NCBI RefSeq assembly: GCF_016428855.1
Contig: NZ_JAELTN010000022.1
Span: forward strand, 1-64,000
Reading direction: 5' to 3'
DNA: 64,000 bases
Source: Pedobacter sp. ASV28
Lineage (GTDB): Bacteria > Bacteroidota > Bacteroidia > Sphingobacteriales > Sphingobacteriaceae
The translations under genes and the position numbers were made by a program. The notes under the pieces were generated by a model. The model searched no databases. It was not told the origin of the DNA and was given only the letters and a program-made list of their open reading frames with translations. Of the stretch, positions 1 through 9,619 are shown piece after piece. The stretch's first letter is position 1. Every line of letters begins with the position of its first letter.

Positions 1-40
1 GGCTCGATCGTCGGCAGCGTCAGATGTGTATAAGAGACAG
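1..40. other. Illumina Nextera adapter remnant at contig end
   Basis: Bases 8-40 match the Nextera read-1 transposase adapter, ending in the 19-base Tn5 mosaic end AGATGTGTATAAGAGACAG at 22-40. Bases 1-7 sit where the i5 index would lie and may be index-derived. This is library-preparation sequence and not organism DNA. Genomic sequence starts at base 41. Confidence 0.97.
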
Positions 41-520
41 GCCAAAGAGTTTGTAAAGTTCAACGAACGTTGCCTGACCATGCTATTGGGCGATATGCGT
101 TCCTACAATTTTGTAGTCCAAATCACGCCCGATTTTGATGATATACAGTTCCGTATCCGGGCAATAGATTTTGACCAGCAGTTTTATGAAGGTAATATTA
201 AGGTCTATATGCCACAGTTTTTTAAGGAGAATTTGCCTTTGGTGAAGCTTTGTATGGAACACCTTACCGAAAAAACAGTGCAACAGTATAAACAGGAAGA
301 GCTTTCTTCTATCGTACATCGCGTACGTAGCGAACGTCACCGTTTAACCGATTTGAGAGATGTCTCCTGTAAAGAAGAGCTCACCACTAAAGAAAATATC
401 CAAAAGCTGAAGGAAAGTATGGCGGAATATTATAAAGATGCTGCCTACAAAGATTGTCAGAACATGACGGATATTATAGAATTGAATATCAAGAATATTA
501 TACGACAGGTGAAATTATAA
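41..520 (+). CDS. Conserved hypothetical protein, 5' end missing
   Basis: About 159 C-terminal residues of a protein whose start lies off the contig. The frame stays open through the adapter, and a GTG at 26 inside the mosaic end could be mistaken for a start; the residues MYKRQ read from there are adapter-encoded. The visible part has a segment around GDMRSYNFV followed by RAIDFDQQ, faintly like the catalytic and metal-binding loops of kinase folds, then a charged helical C-terminus. I do not recognise the family and assign no function. It is followed by 130 bases without a gene and then oppositely oriented glycan genes. Confidence 0.7.
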   Translation, partial: AKEFVKFNERCLTMLLGDMRSYNFVVQITPDFDDIQFRIRAIDFDQQFYEGNIKVYMPQFFKENLPLVKLCMEHLTEKTVQQYKQEELSSIVHRVRSERHRLTDLRDVSCKEELTTKENIQKLKESMAEYYKDAAYKDCQNMTDIIELNIKNIIRQVKL

Positions 521-650
521 GAATTTAGTTGTTTCTTCGATAGGAGCAATCTATAGGATCTTGATTTAAATTGAGAACTGCAGCCCAAATTAGATTGAAG
601 GCCAAGATAAAACGACCAAAGATGATGTTGGGGTTCCCATACAGTCATAT

Positions 651-1400
651 TTAATCATTAGTCCTTCTATGTTTCACAAAGTAGAAAGCCAAGTTAAAAG
701 CAATAATGATATGGTTGATGATGTTGGCTACCAAACCGTAGTAGTGGCTAAAAATATGGAAGCGTTCCTTTAAGCTTTCACGATGCTTTTTCTTGCTCAT
801 ACCACCCACTAAATATTTGGCTACATACAAATGCGTATTGACAATACTGGAAGCTTTTTTGGCAATCTTAATAATCCAATCAATATCTGCACTGTATTTA
901 TAACGTAAATCGTAAGGCTCGGTTAGGCTACGCTTAATGTAGATGGCTTGGTGGCTAATGTTCATCCCATATTTAAAACTCTGCCAAGTGAAGTACTCGG
1001 GCGCTTGATGCCTACGTCTGCCTAAGCTTTGCCAATTCTCGTTGTACATTTCCGTTTCGCCGTAGTAAATATCTGCACCTGGAGCTGTAGCGAATATCCG
1101 TTTTACGGTTTCTTTATCATAGATTTCATCGCCCGAATTCATGAACAATACATAGTCGCCTGTGGCTAAAGCCAAGCCTTTGTTCATGGCATCGTAAATG
1201 CCCTTATCCTTTTCAGACACCAGCTTTGCGATACGATCTTTGTGTTTATTGATAATTTCTAGTGTCCCATCATTAGAGGCGCCATCAATTAGGATGTATT
1301 CAATATTACCATAGCTTTGGTTCAATACCGAAAGCATGGTACGTTCAATATCCCTGGCATTATTATATACGATGGTGATTACACTCAGTTTCGGAAGCAT
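651..1400 (-). CDS. Family 2 glycosyltransferase
   Basis: A 249-residue GT-A fold inverting glycosyltransferase, expected to transfer a sugar from a nucleotide-sugar donor during surface polysaccharide assembly at the inner face of the cytoplasmic membrane. The N-terminus LSVITIVYNNARDIERT is the classic GT2 beginning. IDGASNDGT (about 38-46), SEKDKGIYDAMNKG (about 62-75) and the DXD-like MNSGDE (about 87-92) match the WcaA/WcaE-like subgroup. No membrane segment is obvious apart from a hydrophobic stretch near the C-terminus. The ATG at 1400 sits directly before the beta strand, so the start is secure. It lies downstream of a GT4 gene on the same strand with a 90-base gap. Donor and acceptor cannot be told from sequence. 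Confidence 0.9.
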   Translation of the reverse strand: MLPKLSVITIVYNNARDIERTMLSVLNQSYGNIEYILIDGASNDGTLEIINKHKDRIAKLVSEKDKGIYDAMNKGLALATGDYVLFMNSGDEIYDKETVKRIFATAPGADIYYGETEMYNENWQSLGRRRHQAPEYFTWQSFKYGMNISHQAIYIKRSLTEPYDLRYKYSADIDWIIKIAKKASSIVNTHLYVAKYLVGGMSKKKHRESLKERFHIFSHYYGLVANIINHIIIAFNLAFYFVKHRRTND

Positions 1401-1490
1401 AGCACAATTTTAAGGATAAGTATTGATATTTTTTGGACGGTAAGTGAGAATTGTGTAATCAATGAAGCGCAACGTTAAGAGCTGATCCTC

Positions 1491-2780
1491 TCATTTTGGC
1501 AGCTCATCTATGAGCTTCAGATATAAGGCTAAATGCTGCTCGGCGATTACGGTCGGAGCAAAAGTAGTAAGAACACTTCTACGGGCCTCTTTTTGTATTT
1601 CTTCCTGGTGCTCATGAAGATAAAGCCACTCAATGCCATCGGCTAAATCTGTGGCAGATTGATAATCGGCCAAGTAACCATTTTGCAAGTGTTTTACCAT
1701 GTCTGGAATACCGCCCGTTTTGAAGGCAATTACAGGGGTAGCACAGGCTAGGCTTTCCATCACCGTATTGGGAAGGTTGTCTTCCAAAGAAGCCGTAACG
1801 AATGCATCGGCTGCTGCATAACATTTGGCCAAATGTTCATCTTTATTAATGGTGCCTAAAAAAGTGGTTTTAAAAGGAAAATCGGGCATGTTCTTTTCAT
1901 CTTTATTTCCAAAAATAACGAGTTCAATTTGCTTGTTCTGAATTTCGGGACGTCGAGAAAGCTCGAATAAAGCATCAATTAAATAGCTGGTGCCCTTATG
2001 TTTGTCATTTTTCGACGGCATGAAGCCACTCATGATCACAAACTTGTCGGGCGATATTTTTAATATCTTTTTGGCTTCTGCCTTAACGTAAGGTTTGAAG
2101 ACATCGACCTCTATGGTATTGGGAATAACAGAACAGTGCCTTAAACCCAGTAGGCTGCTCTCTTTCACAGATTGTGCCATCCAATGGCTAGGCGCCACGA
2201 TATGAAAACTGAGTGAGGAATAAGCTTTCTGTTTCCGTTGCCAGTTCTGATGTGAAATGTCATTTTTCCCACTGAGCTTAAGTAATGGGCAATGACCACA
2301 TTGTCTATGGAAATTTTCACAGTTGTAACGTACATGGCAACCTCCGGTGAAAGCATTGCTATCATGGAAGGTCCATACAATAGGTTTTTCCAGCTCATCA
2401 AGCTCCGCTAGAAACTTAGGATTTAAAAAGCCATGGTTAACCCAATGGATATGGATAATGTCGGCTTCTTGGATCCATTTATTTTTTAATAGAGATTGAC
2501 CAAACCATTGTAAAGAAAATGGGGTTTTAACCGCTTTTACAAATATCTTGGCCAGGTATCGTTCTGCCATGATATGGAAAATAGCCTTTGCTTTGGCTAT
2601 GGGAGTACTGCTAAGGTTTACAATAGATGGATCTTGGCCAAATTTATAGTAAACCAATACCTTAGATTCGACACTTAATGTATTAAGGGCATTGCTTAAA
2701 CGTAGGCAGGCACGTCCTGCGCCTCCATTGCCATCATAAGTATTTAGGTGAACAACTTTCAAATCAATCAAAAATAACAT
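1491..2780 (-). CDS. Family 4 glycosyltransferase (WcaC-like)
   Basis: A 429-residue GT-B fold retaining glycosyltransferase. The nucleotide-binding entry GNGGAGRA lies at about 18-24 and the donor-binding motif EDNLPNTVMESLACATPV at about 333-350. A cysteine cluster, C148, C154, C161 and C164 in the context TGGCHV...CGHCPLL, is seen in colanic-acid-type GT4 enzymes and may bind metal. The annotated ATG gives a short extra N-terminus (MLFLIDL) before the usual KVVHLNTYDG, so the true start could be a few codons later. It is likely co-transcribed with the GT2 gene downstream. Role inferred: surface polysaccharide or O-antigen assembly. Confidence 0.88.
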   Translation of the reverse strand: MLFLIDLKVVHLNTYDGNGGAGRACLRLSNALNTLSVESKVLVYYKFGQDPSIVNLSSTPIAKAKAIFHIMAERYLAKIFVKAVKTPFSLQWFGQSLLKNKWIQEADIIHIHWVNHGFLNPKFLAELDELEKPIVWTFHDSNAFTGGCHVRYNCENFHRQCGHCPLLKLSGKNDISHQNWQRKQKAYSSLSFHIVAPSHWMAQSVKESSLLGLRHCSVIPNTIEVDVFKPYVKAEAKKILKISPDKFVIMSGFMPSKNDKHKGTSYLIDALFELSRRPEIQNKQIELVIFGNKDEKNMPDFPFKTTFLGTINKDEHLAKCYAAADAFVTASLEDNLPNTVMESLACATPVIAFKTGGIPDMVKHLQNGYLADYQSATDLADGIEWLYLHEHQEEIQKEARRSVLTTFAPTVIAEQHLALYLKLIDELPK

Positions 2781-2859
2781 TAAATTACCTAGTCATATAA
2801 CAATACACATTAAAATTTGCTTTAAAGCCTAGCGGAATTTTCTTTTCTTTGCTAAACTT

Positions 2860-3606
2860 ATGGCAAACTTATTAACCGATAGGGATTTTTGGGTAAAATA
2901 TTGGGAAGGCAAAACTGATCTTTCGGTTACCATCCCGGAAAACTATTTATTCCACCGGCAACTTGGCAATCTCGTTAAACGAGAGAAAGTGAAAACAGCG
3001 ATAGAATTGGGTGGTTTTCCAGGGTACTATGCTGTTTTTTTAAAAAAGTACCTGAAGCTGGATGTTACCTTGCTAGATTATTTTGTACACGAGCCCATCA
3101 CCAATCAGTTGTTGGAAGCAAATGGTTTGTCGAAGGGAGAGGTAAGCATTATCGAAACCGATTTGTTCAACTATCAGTCAGAAAAACAATACGACTTGGT
3201 GCTGAGCTGTGGTTTGATTGAGCATTTTAACGACACAGAAGATATTATTAATAGACATGTGAATTTCTTGAAACCTGGCGGAACCTTATTTATTACCCTG
3301 CCTAATTTTAGGTCTGTTAACGGATGGTTCCAAAAAACCTTTGATAAAGAGAATTACGATAAGCATAACATCGACTGTATGGACCCCGCTTTTCTGAAAG
3401 CAATTGTAGAAAAAACAGGGTTGAAAGTTGTACAGGCAAGCTATTTTGGGGGCTTTAGTTTATGGCTTGAAAATGAAAAGGAGAAATCTGCAGGTGTAAG
3501 ATTATTTAAGAAAGCAAGTTGGTTTGTGGGGAAAGTGTTGACGAAGATCATTCCCTTTGAAAGCAAGGCATTATCTCCTTATATCTTGATTGAGGCAAAG
3601 AAATAG
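2860..3606 (+). CDS. Class I SAM-dependent methyltransferase
   Basis: 248 residues with a Rossmann-type methyltransferase core. The SAM-binding motif I region is AIELGGFPGYYAVFL (about 43-57), with an acidic end to the next strand (TLLDYF) and a motif LVLSCGLIEHF typical of Methyltransf_11/23 proteins. KPGGTLFITLPN is the post-motif strand. Given the glycosyltransferase neighbours on both sides, a sugar or glycolipid substrate is plausible, but this is inference. The gene is divergent from the GT4 gene upstream and convergent with the fucosidase gene. Confidence 0.82.
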   Translation: MANLLTDRDFWVKYWEGKTDLSVTIPENYLFHRQLGNLVKREKVKTAIELGGFPGYYAVFLKKYLKLDVTLLDYFVHEPITNQLLEANGLSKGEVSIIETDLFNYQSEKQYDLVLSCGLIEHFNDTEDIINRHVNFLKPGGTLFITLPNFRSVNGWFQKTFDKENYDKHNIDCMDPAFLKAIVEKTGLKVVQASYFGGFSLWLENEKEKSAGVRLFKKASWFVGKVLTKIIPFESKALSPYILIEAKK

Positions 3607-3702
3607 CGAGTAATCTTAATATAGAATGTAAATTTATCATCCCAGATCTTCTTGAAAAAAGCTATTATGGATTATAATAGAATGGATGGGGAAAGATACG
3701 AT

Positions 3703-5166
3703 CTAATCGGCTTTAAGATATAATCCAATTTCACTCAGTGTAATAGCTGCTGGCGACTTTGTAATGCTCAGCCTAACCTTTTTGGTATGGATGGGTGCTG
3801 CAACTCTAATCAGTTTTTTGGCGCCAATACTTTCCCCCTCGGCAATTTTCTGCCAATGGTTATCTATAAAGGCTTCTATATGATAAGCTTCAATTCTTTG
3901 TCCTATGGCAATAAACTCTTGTAAGCTGATGAGGTCAAAAGTAATGGCTTGGGAGAAGCTTAAGGAAATGGACGCCTGTTTAACATTGTCATTCGTAGCC
4001 CAATAGGTATTTTTGTCCCCATCAATTAATAATTGGGGACTATATTTTTTGCCCCTAAAATGGGTTGCGCTAATAGCTGCTCCGTGGGCTAGGTTATTGG
4101 AAAAAGTCTTGGTTAAAATAAGGCCAAAAGCTGCTAGCGCCTCTACGTCATCTTCGTGTAGAATACCCCTGGTATCTGGTGCCAATCCCAAATCTAGTGC
4201 TGCGCCCCTGCCCACGCTTTTAAGATACAGGTCAAATAATTGCTCTGGAGTTTTAGGTTTTTCATTTGGGTGATAAAACCAGCCCTTTCGTAAAGGTACA
4301 TCGCATTCTGCAGGCATCCAGAATTTGCCGTTTCTAATGCCCATTGGGCTCTGTGGATAGTTGGCCTGCCCGGGAACAGCTACATTTTTACCCTCCGGAG
4401 GCATAGGTGTAAAAGTTCCCCAGCTTGTTTCGGCAGCGGTTCCTTTTTCATTGCCTACCCAACGTATATCTGGTCCAATATCACTAAATATATTAGCTGT
4501 GGGCTGTAGTCTTCTGGTTAATCCCCAAGTATTTTCCCAATCGTAATAAGTGGTGTTGTCAATGGTCCTTTTCTCCTTTGCACCACCATAATAACCATCT
4601 CCACCATTTGCACCATCATGCCAACTTATAAATAAGGGGCCATAGTGAGTATATAGTTCTTTTAACTGGGCTTGATAGATGGATAGATATTTGCTAGTCC
4701 CATAATAGGCATTGTTCCTATCCCAAGGCGAGCAGTAAATACCAAATTGTAGGCCATTTTTTCTGGCAGCATTTTCAAAGTCCTTAACCAGATCGGCTTT
4801 GCCATTTTGATAAGGACTTTGGGAAATATTATAGTTGGTGGTTTGGGTGGGCCATAAAGCAAAGCCATCATGATGTTTAGCTACCAATATGATTCCCTTT
4901 AAACCACCCGCTTTTGCCGCTTTTACAATTTGTTCGGCATCAAAACTGGTAGGGTTGAATATCTTTGGGTCGGCATCGCCATAGCCCCATTCCTTGTTTT
5001 CGAAAGTGGTAGGTGTAAAATGGACCAAGCCATAGAGCTCTATATTATGCCAAGCCAATTGGCTTTTTGATGGAACAGCTCCATAAGCTGCAGGGGGAGC
5101 TTGAGCCTTTAAGATCGGTGAACAAATGATAAAAAATAGCAGTAGGTTTAGGGTAGATGCCTTCAT
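3703..5166 (-). CDS. Alpha-L-fucosidase, GH29, with C-terminal discoidin-like domain
   Basis: 487 residues. A signal peptide of about 22 residues (LLLFFIICSPILKAQA) directs export. The GH29 catalytic domain shows KHHDGFALW (about 97-105) and LFISWHDG, where Asp184 is the expected nucleophile. The general acid is less conserved in the family and I do not assign it. After about residue 350 there is a beta-rich F5/8 type C (discoidin-like) region, common in Bacteroidetes fucosidases. It hydrolyses terminal alpha-L-fucose from glycans in the periplasm or at the surface. It starts 3 bases after the stop of an upstream glycosyltransferase gene on the same strand, so the two are almost certainly co-transcribed. 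That is an unusual pairing, because fucosidases usually sit in SusC/SusD loci. Confidence 0.93.
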   Translation of the reverse strand: MKASTLNLLLFFIICSPILKAQAPPAAYGAVPSKSQLAWHNIELYGLVHFTPTTFENKEWGYGDADPKIFNPTSFDAEQIVKAAKAGGLKGIILVAKHHDGFALWPTQTTNYNISQSPYQNGKADLVKDFENAARKNGLQFGIYCSPWDRNNAYYGTSKYLSIYQAQLKELYTHYGPLFISWHDGANGGDGYYGGAKEKRTIDNTTYYDWENTWGLTRRLQPTANIFSDIGPDIRWVGNEKGTAAETSWGTFTPMPPEGKNVAVPGQANYPQSPMGIRNGKFWMPAECDVPLRKGWFYHPNEKPKTPEQLFDLYLKSVGRGAALDLGLAPDTRGILHEDDVEALAAFGLILTKTFSNNLAHGAAISATHFRGKKYSPQLLIDGDKNTYWATNDNVKQASISLSFSQAITFDLISLQEFIAIGQRIEAYHIEAFIDNHWQKIAEGESIGAKKLIRVAAPIHTKKVRLSITKSPAAITLSEIGLYLKAD

Positions 5167-5169
5167 GGG

Positions 5170-6075
5170 TTATTTTTTATTCAGTTTTTCGTGGATAAAC
5201 CGTTTGATCCTATCCCAAAGAGAGCCTTTCCTGTGGGCCAAGAAATGTTTGATCGCTTGATAAGCCTCTTTATCTTCCGTTATTGTTTTTGGGAATTCTG
5301 TAATGGGCTTCGGATTGATCACTACGTTGTAAATATCATTGATCCCCGAGTGGATACCTGTTCCATCGTGCCCGATATTATTGACCAGCGATTGAGAGGG
5401 GTTTAAGGTCAAACCTCCATTTAGAAAGATCGAAGCGTACCAACGTATGGCCCAGGAATTGTTTTTTCCATGCTTGAAATCCTGCATCTGCTTCCAAAAA
5501 TTCATGGTATTATCTATGGAGAAGGCCTGTTTTTTGGTGGCGTCAAATTGCTGGATCAAATTATCGATATTGGGTTCAAAATGTTGCCAAGCCCTTTTCC
5601 AAGTGGCCCACCCCCAACTGGTAGCCGCTCTGTAAAAAAAACTTTGAGGAAGGTTTTCATGATTTAGTACATACATGTAGGCGCCAATGTGCATTACCTT
5701 TGGTTCATGGCGATAACGGTCTAAGGCCTCATTAAAATAGGTTAACGTATGTGGAGAACTGATCAGGTCGTCCTCAAAAACGATCACTTGACCATAGGTC
5801 TGATTTAGGTAGGAAACCCCTTCAATTACTGAATTGGCCAAGCCTTTGTTCGTTTCGCTTTCAATGATCTTAATACTCTTAAAGCCGTCTATAGTCTTAA
5901 TAAAATTTCTTACTTCATTTACCTTATCCTCGTCGACTTTGCTTTTTGCCCCATCTGAAAAAATGTACAACCTGCTGTCTGCGGCAAGTTCGTTCTGTTG
6001 TAAGAACTTTAGTGTACGTTCAGTATGTTGGGGCCTGTTGTAAACAAATAAAGCTATGGGAGCCAAGTTTTGCAT
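5170..6075 (-). CDS. GT-A glycosyltransferase (GNT-I/GT2-like)
   Basis: 301 residues. It opens with APIALFVYNRPQHTERTL and carries a DXD-type metal and nucleotide site, VFEDDLI, at about 99-105 (E101, D102, D103). SWGWATWKRAW at about 153-163 is the signature of a Bacteroidetes and proteobacterial group usually named hemolytic protein HlpA-like or sugar transferase. It is predicted to transfer a sugar in the cytoplasm. It lies between the giant T9SS protein gene (31-base gap) and the fucosidase gene (3-base gap) on one strand, so the three probably form an operon. The acceptor is unknown; modification of the exported protein or of surface glycan are both possible. Confidence 0.85.
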   Translation of the reverse strand: MQNLAPIALFVYNRPQHTERTLKFLQQNELAADSRLYIFSDGAKSKVDEDKVNEVRNFIKTIDGFKSIKIIESETNKGLANSVIEGVSYLNQTYGQVIVFEDDLISSPHTLTYFNEALDRYRHEPKVMHIGAYMYVLNHENLPQSFFYRAATSWGWATWKRAWQHFEPNIDNLIQQFDATKKQAFSIDNTMNFWKQMQDFKHGKNNSWAIRWYASIFLNGGLTLNPSQSLVNNIGHDGTGIHSGINDIYNVVINPKPITEFPKTITEDKEAYQAIKHFLAHRKGSLWDRIKRFIHEKLNKK

Positions 6076-6106
6076 TCGTTTTTTTTTTAACTTAACAAAG
6101 GTAGCA

Positions 6107-9100
6107 TTAGCGAAGTATAGTCACACTACCAGTATATTTTCTTTTTGATTGATTGGCCAACTGCAAGATATAATAATAATTGCCTACGGGCAAGGGTTTT
6201 CCGTTGAAAATGCCATCCCAAGGCGTAATAAAATTATTGTTTTCGAAAACTTTTTGACCATATCGGTTAAATATTTTAACCGTAGTACCTATATAATCTT
6301 TAATATTTCTAATGACCCATTGATCATTCTTACCATCGCCATTTGGCGAAAAAACATTAGGAATAAAAATATCTTTCCATACGATAACTTTTACCTCGGC
6401 TTGTGCTGTGCAGCCACCTGGACCTGTTACGATTAGGGTATAAATAGTCGTAGATTCTGGATTAACCTTGGGATGCTTGATGTTGGGATAGTCAAGTCCA
6501 ATTGTTGGCGACCAACTATAGCTAAGAACATCATTGCCCGTTTGCGGCTTCAAAGTTTTGGGACCATCGTTTTCAATGATAATATCACCTTCAAAATAGA
6601 CTAAGGGTAATGGACTTACGGCAATAACAATCTTGTTGCTTATGAAGGGTACGCTACAGGCATCAGAACCAGCAATTTCACAATAAATCTCGTCGTTGTC
6701 TTTTAAACCGTTAGCAGTATATGTTCTTGAAGTAGTCGCCTGTATGCCATTTTTAAACCACTTAAATGTAGGATTTGTGCCGGCACTGGCATAGAGTGGT
6801 GTAAAAATGACTGGAGCTCCGGCACAGATGCTGGATTTGGATGCCGAAATACTCAAAGAAGGTATTAGACTTGTATTAATGATGATATCTTTTTGTAAAG
6901 TAACCATACAGCCGTTGGCATCGGTAATGGTTACATGGTAAGTGCCACTGCTATTAAAAGTATTGCTTGCGGAATTGGGCGTACTTCCACCATCCCATAG
7001 GTAAGTAACCCCTCCAGATGCGGTGAGGGTTACTTTATTGCAGCCAGTGGTATTACCTGTTATGTTGGTTTGTCCAATACCAATAGTAACCGTTTTAGAT
7101 AAAGTGGCCGAGCACCCTTCTGCATTGGTCACTGTAACAGTATATGTGCCGCTGGTGGTAAAGGTGTTCGTCGCAGCGCTGGGTGTTAACCCTCCACTCC
7201 ATTGGTAGCTTGTCCCTCCCGTAGCAATAAGGGTTGCGGAAGAACAGCCAGAGGGATTTCCAGAAATACTGACCGTAGGAGGCATAAAAACGTCGACTTT
7301 TAACGAATTGCTATAAGAAATACAGTTGTTGATGGTGGCAACTCGTCTGAAAAAAGTAGTTTCCGTAAACTCAGGAGGCGTATAGTCCTTTCCGGTAGCT
7401 GTAAAAATATCAATCCATGTAATGTTATCGAGGCTTTTTTGCCATTTATAAGTAAAGCTTGCCTGAACAGAAGCCGAAGGAGTAGATCCAGAGATGCTTA
7501 ATGTGGCGCTGGAACAAAATATATTTTGGGCAATATTAACCAAGTTGTTTTGAATGGCGGGATATATCAACAAACTGGTATAAGAGTCGTAAGTTGAAGG
7601 ATTGTTGGAAGTATTTTTTCTTCTGAAAGAGATGACAAGATTGCTATTGGTGAAATTAGTTAAATTATTCGTCTGATAGTTGACTTGGGTGGAATTAGCT
7701 GGGGCATTTGACCAAATATTATTAACGAGCATTTCCCATTGGTAATTTCCGGGACTGCTGCTTTCGCCGTTGAGTATTACATTTTCTCCAGAACAGCTAC
7801 TAACCGAGAAAGTATTTTGGGCATTTACATTAACTTCCCAAAAATAATCGATGCAGTTAGAAGTAATTTTATAGATTTTTGGGGTAGAAAAATCTGTTTC
7901 AATAGCTGAAAGAGGATCTAGCACCCCAATATCTGTCTCTATTTTAGGCTTTAATTGCCTTATGTTGGTACCAGTCTTAACAGTAATTGTTATTTTTTTG
8001 TTAATCACATCAATAATTGTTGGACCATTCTGTTCGTCAAGTTCAAACTTGGTAATTAATGGTTCTCCAGTAAGTTTGATTTGGTTGAATTTTGAGATAT
8101 AACCGTCAGAGTTACCGTGCTTTGCTGTTAGGTTTAAGTCGCAATTTCCGGGATTGAAGTCTACAGTACGACAAAATGCACCACCTAACAGCACATTCTT
8201 TTTTGAATCTACGTCAATTTTGTGCCCAAAGTTTCCAGTACAGCTGCTACCAAAATTAAATGCCCATTTATAACCCCCATTACTATCATATTTTGCAAAA
8301 AAAGTATCTCTTCCTCCATGAGAGGTCAATACTTTAGCTGCAGTGCCAGGATTAAACGTAAGTGTTTGATCGAAGAAGCCACCTATATAAGCATTGTTCT
8401 CATTGTCGACGGTTATGTAATAGCTATAGGGATTACTGGCGGTAGATGAAATGCCTCTGGCCCAAATGGTTTTTCCGCTGTTATCATATTTGGCAACAAA
8501 AAGGCTAATGGCACTGGTAGAATTTAAAGAGATTAAATTAGCCGAGTTGAAATTGATCGATCCAGAAAATACACCAGTTGCAAATAGGTCATTGGTAGGA
8601 CCAATTGAAATTGATGCTACAGTTCTACTTGAAGATCCATCTATTTTGTTGGCCCATTCTAAAATTCCATTTGATGTATATTGGGCAATGAAGTACGTTT
8701 CTCCCGATGCAGTAAAGTGATTTGCTACTCCTCTTGGGTTTAAATTAATGTTGGCTCCAAAGTAGCCCATTAAAGCGATAGAACCATTGGAGTCTGTTTT
8801 TACACTCTTTATTTCGTCCATGCCTGTTGAGCCAAACCCAGCTGACCAAAGAACATCTCCAATTGGATTATATTTTACCACAAATCCATCATAGCTGCCT
8901 CTGTTTGCAAGTGTATTGCCAGAAATCGTTATACTGCTAGATGAAAATGAACCCACAAAAATGACATTTCCATCTTTATCCGTAGTTACAACATGCCCCC
9001 GATCAGTACTAAAGCTACCCACGCTTCTTGCCCAAATGAAATTTCCATCCGTATCCAGCTTAACAACTAATGCATCTTCTCCTCCATTGCTGTTAATGGT

Positions 9101-9517
9101 ATAAACGCCGGGTCCAGGATTGCAATCTATGCTCGGAGAGGAAAATGATGCGCCTATAATCACATTCCCATTTAGGTCAACAGCAAGATTGTTCACTTGA
9201 TCAAGCCCACTGCCACCAATGCTTTTTGCCCATAGTAGTTTGCCGTCAGGAGTGTATTTGGCAATAAATATGTCATAGTTGCCATTCGAAGAGAAATTGA
9301 TCGGACTCGAAACTCCAGAATGGTCAACAGTCAACGTTCCTTGGAAATTTCCTGCAACATATATATTGTCGTTTTTATCTACGCCAATTCCTGCTAATTT
9401 GCTTTCACCCGTTCCGCCAATATCTTTTACCCAATCGGGAATAGGTAGATCCTGTGAAAATAGGGGAGTAAAGAAAAATAAAGAAATTAAAATAAACCAA
9501 GTTATAAGCCGTATCAA
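6107..9517 (-). CDS. Secreted SBBP-repeat protein with T9SS type B sorting domain
   Basis: 1136 residues, exported through the outer membrane by the type IX secretion system. A signal peptide occupies about 1-22. Residues about 35-480 hold repeated blades of the type GNVIFVGSF / FVAKYD..G..WARS, that is, SBBP (beta-propeller) repeats. The middle has Ig-like or PKD-like domains including two near-identical modules (SGNPSGCSSATL... and TGNTTGCNKVTL...). The last ~88 residues, starting PNVFSPNGDGKNDQW and containing KIFNRYGQKVFE and PLPVGNYYYIL, are the gliding-motility-associated C-terminal domain that sends proteins to T9SS. It may be an adhesin or surface protein. It is the first gene of a probable operon with a glycosyltransferase and a fucosidase. 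Confidence 0.93.
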   Translation of the reverse strand: MIRLITWFILISLFFFTPLFSQDLPIPDWVKDIGGTGESKLAGIGVDKNDNIYVAGNFQGTLTVDHSGVSSPINFSSNGNYDIFIAKYTPDGKLLWAKSIGGSGLDQVNNLAVDLNGNVIIGASFSSPSIDCNPGPGVYTINSNGGEDALVVKLDTDGNFIWARSVGSFSTDRGHVVTTDKDGNVIFVGSFSSSSITISGNTLANRGSYDGFVVKYNPIGDVLWSAGFGSTGMDEIKSVKTDSNGSIALMGYFGANINLNPRGVANHFTASGETYFIAQYTSNGILEWANKIDGSSSRTVASISIGPTNDLFATGVFSGSINFNSANLISLNSTSAISLFVAKYDNSGKTIWARGISSTASNPYSYYITVDNENNAYIGGFFDQTLTFNPGTAAKVLTSHGGRDTFFAKYDSNGGYKWAFNFGSSCTGNFGHKIDVDSKKNVLLGGAFCRTVDFNPGNCDLNLTAKHGNSDGYISKFNQIKLTGEPLITKFELDEQNGPTIIDVINKKITITVKTGTNIRQLKPKIETDIGVLDPLSAIETDFSTPKIYKITSNCIDYFWEVNVNAQNTFSVSSCSGENVILNGESSSPGNYQWEMLVNNIWSNAPANSTQVNYQTNNLTNFTNSNLVISFRRKNTSNNPSTYDSYTSLLIYPAIQNNLVNIAQNIFCSSATLSISGSTPSASVQASFTYKWQKSLDNITWIDIFTATGKDYTPPEFTETTFFRRVATINNCISYSNSLKVDVFMPPTVSISGNPSGCSSATLIATGGTSYQWSGGLTPSAATNTFTTSGTYTVTVTNAEGCSATLSKTVTIGIGQTNITGNTTGCNKVTLTASGGVTYLWDGGSTPNSASNTFNSSGTYHVTITDANGCMVTLQKDIIINTSLIPSLSISASKSSICAGAPVIFTPLYASAGTNPTFKWFKNGIQATTSRTYTANGLKDNDEIYCEIAGSDACSVPFISNKIVIAVSPLPLVYFEGDIIIENDGPKTLKPQTGNDVLSYSWSPTIGLDYPNIKHPKVNPESTTIYTLIVTGPGGCTAQAEVKVIVWKDIFIPNVFSPNGDGKNDQWVIRNIKDYIGTTVKIFNRYGQKVFENNNFITPWDGIFNGKPLPVGNYYYILQLANQSKRKYTGSVTILR

Positions 9518-9619
9518 AGATTTTTATGCCAAAAAGTGATAAACGTTTAAAAGTAATTATTTTATGATATTATTTGATAATTCTTAAACCTTGTTTGTTA
9601 ATTATCCATATTTTTAGCC

